Below are positions 10,421 through 22,594 of a DNA stretch of 64,000 nucleotides, piece after piece (the stretch's first letter is position 1; each line of letters starts with the position of its first letter). The DNA is from Mesocentrotus franciscanus (lineage: Eukaryota; Echinodermata; Echinoidea; Camarodonta; Strongylocentrotidae): the NCBI GenBank assembly GCA_037976565.1, contig CP137667.1, forward strand, positions 27,528,923 to 27,592,922, given 5' to 3'. The position numbers and the translations under genes are program-made. The notes beneath the pieces are model-generated. The model ran no database searches. It was not told where the DNA came from and worked only from the letters and a program-made list of their open reading frames with translations.

Positions 10421-12855
10421 GGTATCTACACGAAATAGAATAAGGATAGTTTCGAAGGGAAGAAAATTCAGGTTAAAGATGCATTTTTGGGTCGAAAACT
10501 TCTTCGGGAAGGGGGCATTAGGGAAATTTAGGGTACTTAAGGTATGTTAGATTGATGTCTTCCGGGGGAGGGGATACGTGCCCCTCTGCCCCTTCCCGCC
10601 CCATCCTCTGGATCCGTCTCTTCCCTTTATCTCCCTAATGCATTCCAAAATTCCATGGAGAAAAAAAAGAATAAAACAACTAACTTGGTTGTATTTTTAA
10701 ACTTCCTCCTAAAAGAGCTTACCCTCTCGCTGTAGCAAAAATAGAGAAAAACTACATTGGTAAAATAAATCAATTTTGATTTGGTTTTGTTTATTTATTT
10801 ACATAATCCGTTACAGGTCATAAAAAGTGAGTCATGTATATCTTGATTTTACAGGTTTATCCTCTCGAGGACCGAAACAGTATCGGCTCTATCGCCCTCT
10901 AGAGATCACAACATGCCCTACATTAAATTGGGCTTCTCCCCGAGACCCGCGGTAAATTTATGGAGTAAAAGGGAACTTAGATTATACTACCGCATCGAAC
11001 CAGTGGCGATTTTATATATCTTTTTGTTTCATTTATTCATGCACTATTGATTTTCCATTGACTTCTTGTATGATATTAATCGCACTCGGCGCGTTAAAAG
11101 GCCCAACCAGGCTGACGTAGCCTTGCATCAGACATACTAAAGCCTGGTGTAATGGTGACTAGCGGTTCTAGAGTTGTTTTTGTTGTTGTTGTCGTTTTTT
11201 GTTTTTTGGGGGAGGGAAGGGAGGGTGAGGGGCTCAAGCACCTCTCCCCTGAAATATCGTGAGGTGCATGTAGAAAATGAATGCAAGAACCTCCAACCCC
11301 CAACCCTCCCCCTCACACATTGTTATGCTAGCAAAATCCGCTTCGCTCGTGGTAGTGAAAACGATTTGCTCCCGCAAAATCAGTATAAATTCTAATTTTC
11401 AAATTCAAAGTTTGATTGATTAATAATCCAAACAAATAGGATCATTCTCATTTTTTAAAAATCTTTTTGGGGTGCTGCAAGACATCTATCTCGAGGGATG
11501 TCGCGAGAGAATTTTACTTATATTCAAATTTATCATGGAATAACATCAATTTCGCGAGAAACAAAACATTAGAAACAGCTATGTATTTCTACGAGGAAAT
11601 ATCATTTTCAAGTCAATAAAGTAGCTTTCTTCCTCTCTCGCAACATTTAGAAACAGCCAAAGTGCATGGGAACCTTAATATTTTAGCTGCAAGGCGCCCA
11701 AATATCCTTCTTATATTATCTTTTTAAAATCCCCCTTTTTTTTTACTACGCTCGTTTATTTCACTTGCTCGCAACATTCAGAGAATTGATAATTCTGGGA
11801 AACGAGATGTCTGAAAATCCTTGTATTCGTATATCAAGGTGACCGAATAATTTTATCAGTTTTTGTATTTATGTATTCGGCAGTGAGGTGACCGAAAGCA
11901 TAATTTATATCTTATCTAATGCATGTGTTTCGATTACCAAAATAAGTCTTTACAACTTTTAAGATGTATTGTTTTTGTTTTTAGGACCAAATATGTCCTT
12001 ACGAAAGTTACGCGTATACATGGAAATTGATGAGTGCCGTAGTCAACGCAAAATTAATCTTCCGAGGTGAATTTAGGACTGAGGTGACGCGAAATTTTGT
12101 ATTTCTTAAAAGGGTGCCGTGACTAAATTAAAAGGTTACCGTGACTAAAAATAAAACGTTGAAAAACGCTGCTGTATAAAACGAGATTCTCTATATGTGT
12201 AAAGTATCGTGATAAATGAGATTAGGAAATCTCTGCTTAGTACAGCGTTGCGTACATGTAGGCCCTGAAAGGTCAAAAGTAATGTTACAATCTGTTTTAA
12301 AATACAATCGCTCTACATTTACGAAATTCACGTTAACCACACGATTAACGAGACACTGAAAATATCAGACTAATCTCAAATAATCATTAATTTCTGATGA
12401 GCATAAGTCTAATTCTTCATCATTCAAACCGTGAGGTTGAATAGAGCAAAACAAATGACAATACCGTGAACAAACACATACAATCATGAGTAACTACTTT
12501 ACACAAGAACACGATCGCAAATCTTTTTGAAAAATTAACTTAGGGCACTTTCAATACCCTTTGGTATATCATATAGACAATTATGTTCAGATTACGTAAT
12601 ACGTAGTTGTCATGCTCGCACAATAAGTGACGCGCAAGGCTTTTGCCATTACCTTAGGCTGTTTTTCCGAAAGTAGTTGCTATCATGTTCAACATAACAT
12701 AAGCAGAATCGTAATTCAAAACAACTCATGTACATCTATAATGAAGCGAAAATACAGACAATGGCGCATAATAAAATCGCGGTGGGCGACTATAATGTTG
12801 ACAGTTACGTGTAACGAGATGCTGCAATGATCTTAAAATCGATAAAAACGGAAAG
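10421..12855. other. No gene recognised (recurs at 18637-21071)
   Basis: Mixed AT-rich sequence with short GTT and TGG runs near 11175-11225 and CGCTTCGCTCG words near 11340. I see no coding frame with family motifs and no RNA gene. Confidence 0.55.
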
Positions 12856-13355
12856 NNNNNNNNNNNNNNNNNNNNNNNNNNNNNNNNNNNNNNNNNNNNN
12901 NNNNNNNNNNNNNNNNNNNNNNNNNNNNNNNNNNNNNNNNNNNNNNNNNNNNNNNNNNNNNNNNNNNNNNNNNNNNNNNNNNNNNNNNNNNNNNNNNNNN
13001 NNNNNNNNNNNNNNNNNNNNNNNNNNNNNNNNNNNNNNNNNNNNNNNNNNNNNNNNNNNNNNNNNNNNNNNNNNNNNNNNNNNNNNNNNNNNNNNNNNNN
13101 NNNNNNNNNNNNNNNNNNNNNNNNNNNNNNNNNNNNNNNNNNNNNNNNNNNNNNNNNNNNNNNNNNNNNNNNNNNNNNNNNNNNNNNNNNNNNNNNNNNN
13201 NNNNNNNNNNNNNNNNNNNNNNNNNNNNNNNNNNNNNNNNNNNNNNNNNNNNNNNNNNNNNNNNNNNNNNNNNNNNNNNNNNNNNNNNNNNNNNNNNNNN
13301 NNNNNNNNNNNNNNNNNNNNNNNNNNNNNNNNNNNNNNNNNNNNNNNNNNNNNNN
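12856..13355. other. Assembly gap, exactly 500 N
   Basis: A run of 500 N. The second gap at 47566-48065 has the same length, so 500 is a placeholder rather than a measured size. Open frames running through it are artefacts. Confidence 0.99.
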
Positions 13356-13680
13356 GCCTCTTTTCACCTCTGATAATTTCCTTTTAACAATGATACGTGC
13401 CCCTTTTCCTTTCTAGGGACCTATCCCCTTTCATAGATGCCCCTTTTCACCTCTTATAAATGCCCCTATCAAAATCTGACGGGTCCCCTTTTCCGTCGAT
13501 GAATGCCCATTTCCTATTCTCTTGACTGACTTTTTCGTCCCTGGTGAGTGCCTGTTTTTGAGGGTGTAAGAGTGCCCAATTTTCACCTCTGATAATTACT
13601 CTTTGTACTTTGACACATGCTCATTTTCTGTTCTGATAAGTGTCCCATTTCCCATCATCATTAAACGCGCCCCTAATTTC
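13356..13680 (+). repeat. Tail of the GTGCCCCTTTT minisatellite, second copy
   Basis: This corresponds to 5127-5460. The gap therefore adjoins minisatellite sequence on one side, a plausible reason for the contig break. Confidence 0.85.
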
Positions 13681-14141
13681 AAGCGACTAAGAGCAATTTC
13701 CCCCAATGCTCGCTCGCTACGCTCGCATACATCTACAAATGATATACTTATGTTACTTATCAAAGGTCTTTTCAGTCTTCCGTTAAGAGAATGTGCTTAT
13801 AACCCCATCAGGATTGGGTTTATTCCTCTTTATAAGATATAATGTTTCGCACTGCGACCTAACAAATCTTAAATTTTTTCCTCGCTCGCTTCGCTCGCTC
13901 GCAAATAAATTTTAAGACCATCACACCAAACTGCAAAGTATGATGCTTAAGCAATATCTTGTATGGTGTATAAAGTGAAACAAATATTGAAATAATCCCT
14001 GATAATGTAATCACAATGTAGGGGTATATACCAATGTCTAAACTTCCCTTTGTAGGTGCCATTTTTTCCAGAAAGTGCCCTTTTTTCTTGGTGCCTCCCC
14101 ACTTGGGAAGTCACTCGGCCGCCCCTGGACCGGAGTCTACG

Positions 14142-14397
14142 TTGTAGCCCATAATGTTGGAATAAATTGTTTTTACCTCTTTTCATCAAATTATTGTAAC
14201 AGTGTGATTTATTCTTGATAGATGAAATTTATATCATCTATCAGAGCTCGATCTTTATCAATCTAAAGAGTCTTAGAGATTGATCTATGAAGTTCTGGGA
14301 ACATGTAAACTTTATCTATCAAGAATAAATCATATTGTCACAATCATTTCATGAAATGAGGTTAACAACAATTGATTCCAACATTATGGGCAACAGT
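14142..14397. mobile_element. Long foldback MITE (family D), copy 2
   Basis: This is the counterpart of 5920-6173 inside the second copy of the 7.7-kb block. Confidence 0.85.
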
Positions 14398-14948
14398 GTA
14401 CATGATCACAAAGACTCCCCTCCCTCCCCCCCCAAAAAGAAGACAATGCCGATAGCCTTGTCCTTCAATAATTGTACTTACCGTCTAGAGTAGATACTAT
14501 AATGATAACATGTTTCACGAGTAGGTCATGATAATCATCGGCTGTCTACAAGGAGGCCGTAAAAGCTATGTCATGATCATGTCAATGAGGGTAAGGGTCT
14601 CCTGGCGGGCAGCAAGAAGGCGTGTGTATGTGCGTGTCCCCGATTGAACAGGTTGTCTTTTAGCATATTATTTTTAGGTTCTTTTGGCAAACACATCTAA
14701 TTTAATGGAATCCCTTCCCCTTGTTAAACTCACATGAAGGGAAATGTTAGTTTTGGGGAAAAGTACCTCCCATTTCCCAGGACAAAAATAGCATTCCATG
14801 GTTCATTAATATAAGGTTTAACGGTGCTAAGCAGCTAGATGGAGTTGGTACTGTATAGGCTGGATGGAGTTGGTGCAGGTTTAGATGGAGATCGTTTTAG
14901 GCTACATTTATATATAATTATATGTATATATATATTTCACCCTTACTA

Positions 14949-15485
14949 TCAGGGTGGATTCCTCTTTAAGTTTATGTTAATAGAAGCAGAAAATGAGAGA
15001 AACAGGTAAGTGAAAGTTTGAGAAAACTCGATTAAAGATAAGTAAGTTATGATTTTTGAAGGTGCGATCAATCAAACACAGATGGTAAATTCTGTGAAGT
15101 ATTTTGCGAGCTCCTTTCCCATTTGCCTGTAAAACAAAATCTGAAATTCGTATTTTCCTTCAAGAAAATCATACATGCACCCTAAATACAATTATTGCAA
15201 ATATGATTCCATACAACCCCTGTATAGAAAAAAAATCTATTCCGTCATCAATAACGAAGAAAATGAACATTTATGACATTTTATGTACAGAACATATGAG
15301 AGAGGAGCTCGCAAGATACGTTATAAGGTTGCCAACTTGTGTTTGATTGATCGCATCTTCAAAAAATTCATAATATTCTTATTTTCAATCGGATTTTGCT
15401 GAAACTTTAACTGAACTGCTCCTCGCATTTTATGTTTTTATCACAAACCAACTAGAATTGATATTAGGATGGAATTCCCCTTTAA
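14949..15485. mobile_element. Foldback element with TTAA-AGGG end (family E), copy 2
   Basis: This is the counterpart of 6726-7263 in the second copy of the 7.7-kb block. Confidence 0.8.
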
Positions 15486-16469
15486 TGGAGTTGGTCCTAG
15501 GCTGGGTGGAGTAAGTGATAGGATGGATGCAATGGGTAATTAGTGAGAGGCTGGATGGAGTTGATAGCTTGAATGAGAAAGATTGTCTATAACTGTTTTT
15601 TTTTCTTTCTTTCTTTCTGAATGAATTTGACATAATATCAAGAGAATCATATCATAAAGTCAATGAAATCATATTAAGAAGTCATTCATAGTTCTATATA
15701 TTGTTTTTGTTATAGGCTGGTGCAATACTGGAGTGAGAATAATGAATGATAGATCTACTAAATGGCACATATATAGTTACGAAATGATTAGTAAATACAT
15801 AATATATGGGGCTGCTACATAATTATAACTCCGGCGGTCCTTAGGCCATTGTATTGAAAAGCTTTGTTGATGCGGATGGCGTATCATGACGTCATAAAGC
15901 CTGGCACATTGTTATTTTTATTGGGTTTTTAGGCTGTCCAATTTGAAAAGATTATTTCCGCCTGGCTATACTGTTCTTTGAGTTCTTCAGCAATGATGAT
16001 TAGATGGCGCTGTTTCTTTTTCTCTTGCTCAAAAATTGATTCAGTCATTTCAGTGTTTCATTTTTGTTTCTTCAATACTGCTTCTCGAATGGTCGCCACT
16101 GAGTTTCACAGCTTCCGTTCATTTGATGGTGTGGGCAATGATTTAGGAGTCGACCTTGAACAGGGTGCGAGTATTAATACAGGTTAACTCTGCAGTGCTA
16201 AACTATAATTTGCCCTTCCTTCCTTTCGGAGAGAGAGAGAAGGCGAACATGAAATAATGTAAATACAAAGTTAACATTTGCGTATAGGCCTTTTACAATT
16301 ATTTAAAATAAAAATACAATTTGCTCTTTACAGCTAATTGGCGAAGTCAGTTATAACTCACCAGCTACAATAAGTGATATCTATCTATCAGAGCGTGCAG
16401 ATGATCTTCTTTCCCCCATAAATTATTATGTGAAGTAATTGTTTTTTTTTAACCTTGAAAACAACTTTT

Positions 16470-17040
16470 TTTCCTCTCTATTATATATTTCTTACTGACC
16501 ATTAAATAATGTTCAATTGCTCCAGTTTCATGACAACAATCACAAAGGCCATTTTCATGTTTATTAATACTGAATTTATAAAAGTTGAATTTGCATTTTC
16601 GCTTTCTCATTGATGTAATAATCTTTCATCTTTTCTACAAAATCCAGATAAATTAATAAATCTTGATATATTTATATGGATGGATCCATTTCTATTAATA
16701 AATCTCAATATATTTATATGAATGGATCTGAAATAGGAATCTTCCTTTATCTATTGATTCCCACTGATTTTGCCATAATTGCTGATAAAAATGACGAATA
16801 TGATTAGTTAATTCAGATCTATTCCGTGGTACAGTTACATCTACATCTTCTTTTTGAGTCGCTTGTTTAGCTAAACTGTCGGCTCTTTCCTTTCCCTGCA
16901 GTTCACAATGCGCAGGTATCTGCTCAAACTGTACGTGTATACCAAAAGTGCTTTATTGTGTCAATTTCTCCGATATTTCTATAATTATACTAGATTTTCC
17001 ATGTTTTTAATAGCCTGTATGGCTTCATACGCTACCCATT
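16470..17040 (-). pseudogene. LINE relic: RNase H domain plus Cys/His motif (copy 2)
   Basis: This is the second copy of the RNase H remnant at 8250-8820, differing by a few substitutions (for example CTATTGATT for CTGTTGATT, and ATTCAGATC for ATTCGGATC). It shares the same stops and frame changes. It is probably the same locus represented twice, because it lies in the segment repeated across the 500-N gap. Confidence 0.72.
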
Positions 17041-17596
17041 TTATATAGGATATTTTGTTTCGTTTCATGTGCTACCCTCTATCGGCTAATAAGAGAGACA
17101 GGACGGGGGAAACCTTAAAATTTGGCGCGTTTAGGGGGGTGGATACAAAACAAAACATATAAGCTTTGAACAGCAGTATGTCAGGGTTGTAAGTTAGGGC
17201 ATAATCTATCAGATACAATACAGGGGGGCGATTGGCACACGCCCCTTCCCTCCCTGTCGAAGAAGGGAACAAATATATTGACTGCAACAAAGATATGTGC
17301 ATGCCCAAACTAATTCAGACCCCCGAAAGTGTCTACTACGTTCACATTTCTTCCCCTTTTCTATGCTTGGAAGGGAAATTTGGATTTAAATAGCACTACA
17401 AAATTAAAAGGGGAACAAAAATGTTTTTGATGTTGTTTTTGCTGCTGCCTTGATGATGATGTTGTTGCTTGCAAATGACAAAGATTTTCTCTAAAAAAAT
17501 CCTGCATGATCAGCTATAGCTATTTACGCCTATTATGTGATTTGATATAATTTTGTTTTTAAATTTTTCATTCTATATCCCTTTTCTCGCCCCCAG

Positions 17597-18636
17597 CCCA
17601 CCCCAATTCCTCTCTCTCTCTCTCTCTCTTTCTCTCTCTTACTCTCTCTCTCTTTCTCTCTCAGTCTCTACTTTGTTAGTGTTTATATTTTCTTTCAGTC
17701 TCTCCTCTTCTTTTTTGTTTCTTTCTCACTCTCTTTTATTCTCATTTTTAGTCTTTTCTTTCCCATTATGTTTGTTATCTCTTTAATATGACGTGTCGTC
17801 GCTTCGTTTTTGCTAACCGGCCTATAACAGGGACATCTTCGGGGGACATCTTTCTCAATCGGTGTGCCCTCCATTAACAAGTCAAGAAGCCAATTAAAAA
17901 CCATTTTATAAGAGCCTTGCCAGGGTCGCCCCTCTCCGAGCCTCGTCCCTGAAGATTTATTTGACACGGTTTGCGAGATGCGCGAGCAATTTTGTTTGCG
18001 ATGAATAAGGTTAAGTACTTGTGCATTTTATGAATGTGTTGTTGGTCATAAATAGGTATGGCAATACATATTATATTTTACATTTGTGAGTGTGTACTGA
18101 AACCTTCACTCGTGCTCCTGAAGATGGAATGAATTGATGGGTCCTCGTCGCATCTGTCTTCATTTTCATATTCTGTCAGTCCCATTCAGTCTCTCTCTCT
18201 CTCCCCATTCAGTCTGTCTGTCTCTCTCTCTCTGTCTCTCCCATTAAGTCGCTCTATCTCTCTCTGTATCTCCCATTCAGTCTCTCTCTCTGTCTCTCTC
18301 ATTCAGTTTCTCTCTCTCCCTCTCTCTCTCTCTTCCATTCAGCCTATCTCTCTGTCTCTCCCATTCAGTCTCTCTATCTCTCTCCCCTCTCTCCCTCTCT
18401 CTCTCCCCCTCTCTCTCTATCCCTCTCCCTCTCTCAGTCTCTATTTTTTTTAGTCTTTATATTTTCTTTCAGTATACTCTCCCTCTTTCAGTCTCTCTTC
18501 TCTCTGTCAGTCTCTCCCCTTCTTTTGGGGGTTTCTCTCTCACTTTCTTTCTCTCTCATTCGTATTCTCTTCTCTCCCATTATATTTGTTATCTCTTTAA
18601 TATGACGTGTCATCACTTCGCTCTTGCTAACCGGAA
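17597..18636 (+). repeat. CT microsatellites and internal tandem duplication, second copy
   Basis: This is the counterpart of 9385-10420 in the second 7.7-kb copy, with small differences in CT tract length. Confidence 0.85.
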
Positions 18637-21071
18637 GGTATCTACACGAAATAGAATAAGGATAGTTTCGAAGGGAAGAAAATTCAGGTTAAAGATGCAT
18701 TTTTGGGTCGAAAACTTCTTCGGGAAGGGGGCATTAGGGAAATTTAGGGTACTTAAGGTATGTTAGATTGATGTCTTCCGGGGGAGGGGATACGTGCCCC
18801 TCTGCCCCTTCCCCGCCCCCATCCTCTGGATCCGTCTCTTCCCTTTATCTCCCTAATGCATTCCAAAATTCCATGGAGAAAAAAAAGAATAAAACAACTA
18901 ACTTGGTTGTATTTTTAAACTTCCTCCTAAAAGAGCTTACCCTCTCGCTGTAGCAAAAATAGAGAAAACTACATTGGTAAAATAAATCAATTTTGATTTG
19001 GTTTTGTTTATTTATTTACATAATCCGTTACAGGTCATAAAAAGTGAGTCATGTATATCTTGATTTTACAGGTTTATCCTCTCGAGGACCGAAACAGTAT
19101 CGGCTCTATCGCCCTCTAGAGATCACAACATGCCCTACATTAAATTGGGCTTCTCCCCGAGACCCGCGGTAAATTTATGGAGTAAAAGGGAACTTAGATT
19201 ATACTACCGCATCGAACCAGTGGCGATTTTATATATCTTTTTGTTTCATTTATTCATGCACTATTGATTTTCCATTGACTTCTTGTATGATATTAATCGC
19301 ACTCGGCGCGTTAAAAGGCCCAACCAGGCTGACGTAGCCTTGCATCAGACATACTAAAGCCTGGTGTAATGGTGACTAGCGGTTCTAGAGTTGTTTTTGT
19401 TGTTGTTGTCGTTTTTTGTTTTTGGGGGAGGGAAGGGAGGGTGAGGGGGCTCAAGCACCTCTCCCCTGAAATATCGTGAGGTGCATGTAGAAAATGAATG
19501 CAAGAACCTCCAACCCCCAACCCTCCCCCTCACACATTGTTATGCTAGCAAAATCCGCTTCGCTCGTGGTAGTGAAAACGATTTGCCCCCGCAAAATCAG
19601 TATAAATTCTAATTTTCAAATTCAAAGTTTGATTGATTAATAATCCAAACAAATAGGATCATTCTCATTTTTTAAAAATCTTTTTGGGGTGCTGCAAGAC
19701 ATCTATCTCGAGGGATGTCGCGAGAGAATTTTACTTATATTCAAATTTATCATGGAATAACATCAATTTCGCGAGAAACAAAACATTAGAAACAGCTATG
19801 TATTTCTACGAGGAAATATCATTTTCAAGTCAATAAAGTAGCTTTCTTCCTCTCTCGCAACATTTAGAAACAGCCAAAGTGCATGGGAACCTTAATATTT
19901 TAGCTGCAAGGCGCCCAAATATCCTTCTTATATTATCTTTTTAAATCCCCTTTTTTTTACTACGCTCGTTTATTTCACTTGCTCGCAACATTCAGAGAAT
20001 TGATAATTCTGGGAAACGAGATGTCTGAAAATCCTTGTATTCGTATATCAAGGTGACCGAATAATTTTATCAGTTTTTGTATTTATGTATTCGGCAGTGA
20101 GGTGACCGAAAGCATAATTTATATCTTATCTAATGCATGTGTTTCGATTACCAAAATAAGTCTTTTACAACTTTTAAGATGTATTGTTTTTGTTTTTAGG
20201 ACCAAATATGTCCTTACGAAAGTTACGCGTATACATGGAAATTGATGAGTGCCGTAGTCAACGCAAAATTAATCTTCCGAGGTGAATTTAGGACTGAGGT
20301 GACGCGAAATTTTGTATTTCTTAAAAGGGTGCCGTGACTAAATTAAAAGGTTACCGTGACTAAAAATAAAACGTTGAAAAACGCTGCTGTATAAAACGAG
20401 ATTCTCTATATGTGTAAAGTATCGTGATAAATGAGATTAGGAAATCTCTGCTTAGTACAGCGTTGCGTACATGTAGGCCCTGAAAGGTCAAAAGTAATGT
20501 TACAATCTGTTTTAAAATACAATCGCTCTACATTTACGAAATTCACGTTAACCACACGATTAACGAGACACTGAAAATATCAGACTAATCTCAAATAATC
20601 ATTAATTTCTGATGAGCATAAGTCTAATTCTTCATCATTCAAACCGTGAGGTTGAATAGAGCAAAAACAAATGACAATACCGTGAACAAACACATACAAT
20701 CATGAGTAACTACTTTACACAAGAACACGATCGCAAATCTTTTTGAAAAATTAACTTAAGGGCACTTTCAATACCCTTTGGTATATCATATAGACAATTA
20801 TGTTCAGATTACGTAATACGTAGTTGTCATGCTCGCACAATAAGTGACGCGCAAGGCTTTGCCATTACCTTAGGCTGTTTTTCCGAAAGTAGTTGCTATC
20901 ATGTTCAACATAACATAAGCAGAATCGTAATTCAAAACAACTCATGTACATCTATAATGAAGCGAAAATACAGACAATGGCGCATAATAAAATCGCGGTG
21001 GGCGACTATAATGTTGACAGTTACGTGTAACGAGATGCTGCAATGATCTTAAAATCGATAAAAACGGAAAG

Positions 21072-21768
21072 ACGCAATACTATATTGTCCCAACAAACAA
21101 AGCTAGAATATACTTACGTGTAAACACGACTTACAAAATGTTTTTAAAACCCAACCGTCCAACGTTTTAAAATTTACTGTCTCATTAAGATAACGAACAG
21201 CTTGACAGATTTATTTGAATGTACAAGTGCGATCAAATGATATGGAAAGCACGTGATTTAATCATGGAAACTCAAGTTTCCTTGGAGAATTATTGAAAAT
21301 CATTTGTGACAACTATATCTAGCGGTGAGCTCAAGGAAAAAAACAAAGATACAAGTATTAGGTTTTAGTATTCAGTTAAGAAATGTTAAGTATAAGAAAC
21401 AAACAAGGGAATATACTATTAGATAGTTAGAGCCCATAATCTTATATTTGAATACTCAACTATAGCGATTAGAAAAGTTAATTGCCCAATCACGAATTTT
21501 ATCATGATCATAAATAATTCCATAATGTAAGGCAAAATCGTTCCTCAGAACCATAATGGACTTGTTCGAAGAAGAAACGTGACGGCTGTTCTAAAACAGT
21601 CAGTTTAATGGGGCAAAACTAATTATCATTACCCTATCTCATGTATGCGAAAATGGGATTTGTCTGAAACTTATCAGGATTAAAGAGAAAGACGAGCTCT
21701 GGCAAAGATGGACATAATTGGTGAGCTTTCTCAATAGTTTTATGTCAGTTATTTAAAACAATTTTCTT
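21072..21768. other. No gene recognised
   Basis: Unique-looking AT-rich sequence immediately after the duplicated block. Confidence 0.5.
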
Positions 21769-22140
21769 TTAAAGGGATTGGGTAACTTTGTCTTAGATTC
21801 TGAAACAAAATCCTGGATTTAGCTCATGCTGCAATAATAATTATAAACCTTAACCTTAAGGTCAGTCAGGAACCCCATGACTTTTACAAGCCGATCGGCT
21901 GTCTGATTATCAAGATATTTATGATTAAAAATCGAGAAAAAAAAAAATCGTTTTCCTAACGGTTTTTATAACACTACAGTCTATTGGGGTGAATGAGTAT
22001 GGTAAAACCGGTCACTCAAAGATTTTTACTTTTTGAGGCACTTCATGATCATTTTGAAGCGCATTTTTTGTAGGGCTTCAATATTACACCACATCACAGA
22101 CACTGATAACAGGTAGGGCCAGGCATCTCAGCTTTAACAT
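21769..22140 (-). mobile_element. ~375-bp dispersed repeat (family F), copy 1
   Basis: It starts TTAAAGGGATTGGGTAACTT. It contains GTCAGTCAGGAACCCCATGA, CCGATCGGCTGTCTGATTAT and GGTCACTCAAAGATTTTTAC. In reverse orientation it matches 54525-54904 and 55938-56330. The far end is truncated near 22140, where AATGTTAAA of the other copies is followed by different sequence. Confidence 0.85.
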
Positions 22141-22397
22141 TGGGATATAGAAAGTACCTGACGGCTTTACCGGGGCAGGCATTTTTTTTTAATAATAAAA
22201 AAAAAAGTTTATGTCAGATATTGGAAGAATATCTGAGTAAAATAATAACCCGTGAAAAGAATAGTTCTTCAATTGCCCTCATTTTACAATATGACGACGA
22301 ATATCATACGTTTGGAGCCAACTTTCATGCCACATGTATGTGTAGTCCCATATACCCATTTCTATGTGAAGTGCACGTGATTTTCAGCAGAAAATAA
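22141..22397 (+). repeat. Dispersed repeat family G, copy 1
   Basis: This shares TATGTCAGATATTGGAAGAA, TTGCCCTCATTTTACAATATG and GTGTAGTCCCATATAC-like words with 24500-24722 (inverted), 31345-31546 and 56575-56870 (inverted). It carries an 85-codon frame, but no domain is recognisable. Confidence 0.65.
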
Positions 22398-22494
22398 TGA
22401 CTTAATTCTTAATTCTCGATTCACACAGACTTTCAAGAATCGGGCAAATTCAATACCGTGTCGATTGCCTTATACTCTTTTCACACTTGTTTTG

Positions 22495-22545
22495 CTTAAC
22501 CCCGTACTTTGCTTAGCCCCGTACTATCCTTAACCCCGGACTAAC
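22495..22545 (+). repeat. Three 16-bp tandem units (CTTAACCCCGTACTTT)
   Basis: CTTAACCCCGTACTTTG, CTTAGCCCCGTACTATC and CTTAACCCCGGACTAAC lie head to tail immediately before the long inverted repeat. Confidence 0.65.
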
Positions 22546-22594
22546 TTTTTTGGCTTTTCACACACGCTTATTTAGTCCTGTACTAAGCGCCTAT

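Larger units (their letters stand above)
5127..12855 (+). repeat. 7.7-kb direct repeat, copy 1 (ends at the N gap)
   Basis: This block is repeated almost base for base at 13356-21071, including the foldback elements, the RNase H relic and the CT microsatellites. Visible differences are mostly homopolymer and microsatellite length changes, such as a G run of 13 near 9005 against 6 near 17223, plus scattered substitutions. The copy stops exactly at the first N. Confidence 0.97.
13356..21071 (+). repeat. 7.7-kb direct repeat, copy 2 (starts at the N gap)
   Basis: This is the near-identical copy of 5127-12855, beginning at the first base after the gap and ending at GGAAAG (21071), where unique sequence takes over. 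The offset falls from 8229 to 8216 along the copy through small indels. The arrangement is left-unique, block, N, block, right-unique. That is what two overlapping contigs look like when they are scaffolded without merging. Confidence 0.97.

Noticed and set aside
12726..13387. Long open frames across 12856-13355 on both strands
   Set aside because: They consist almost wholly of N.
5127..21071. A biological tandem duplication of a gene-bearing segment
   Set aside because: Gap-edge coincidence, 500-N placeholder and near identity favour an assembly overlap; no intact gene lies inside either copy.
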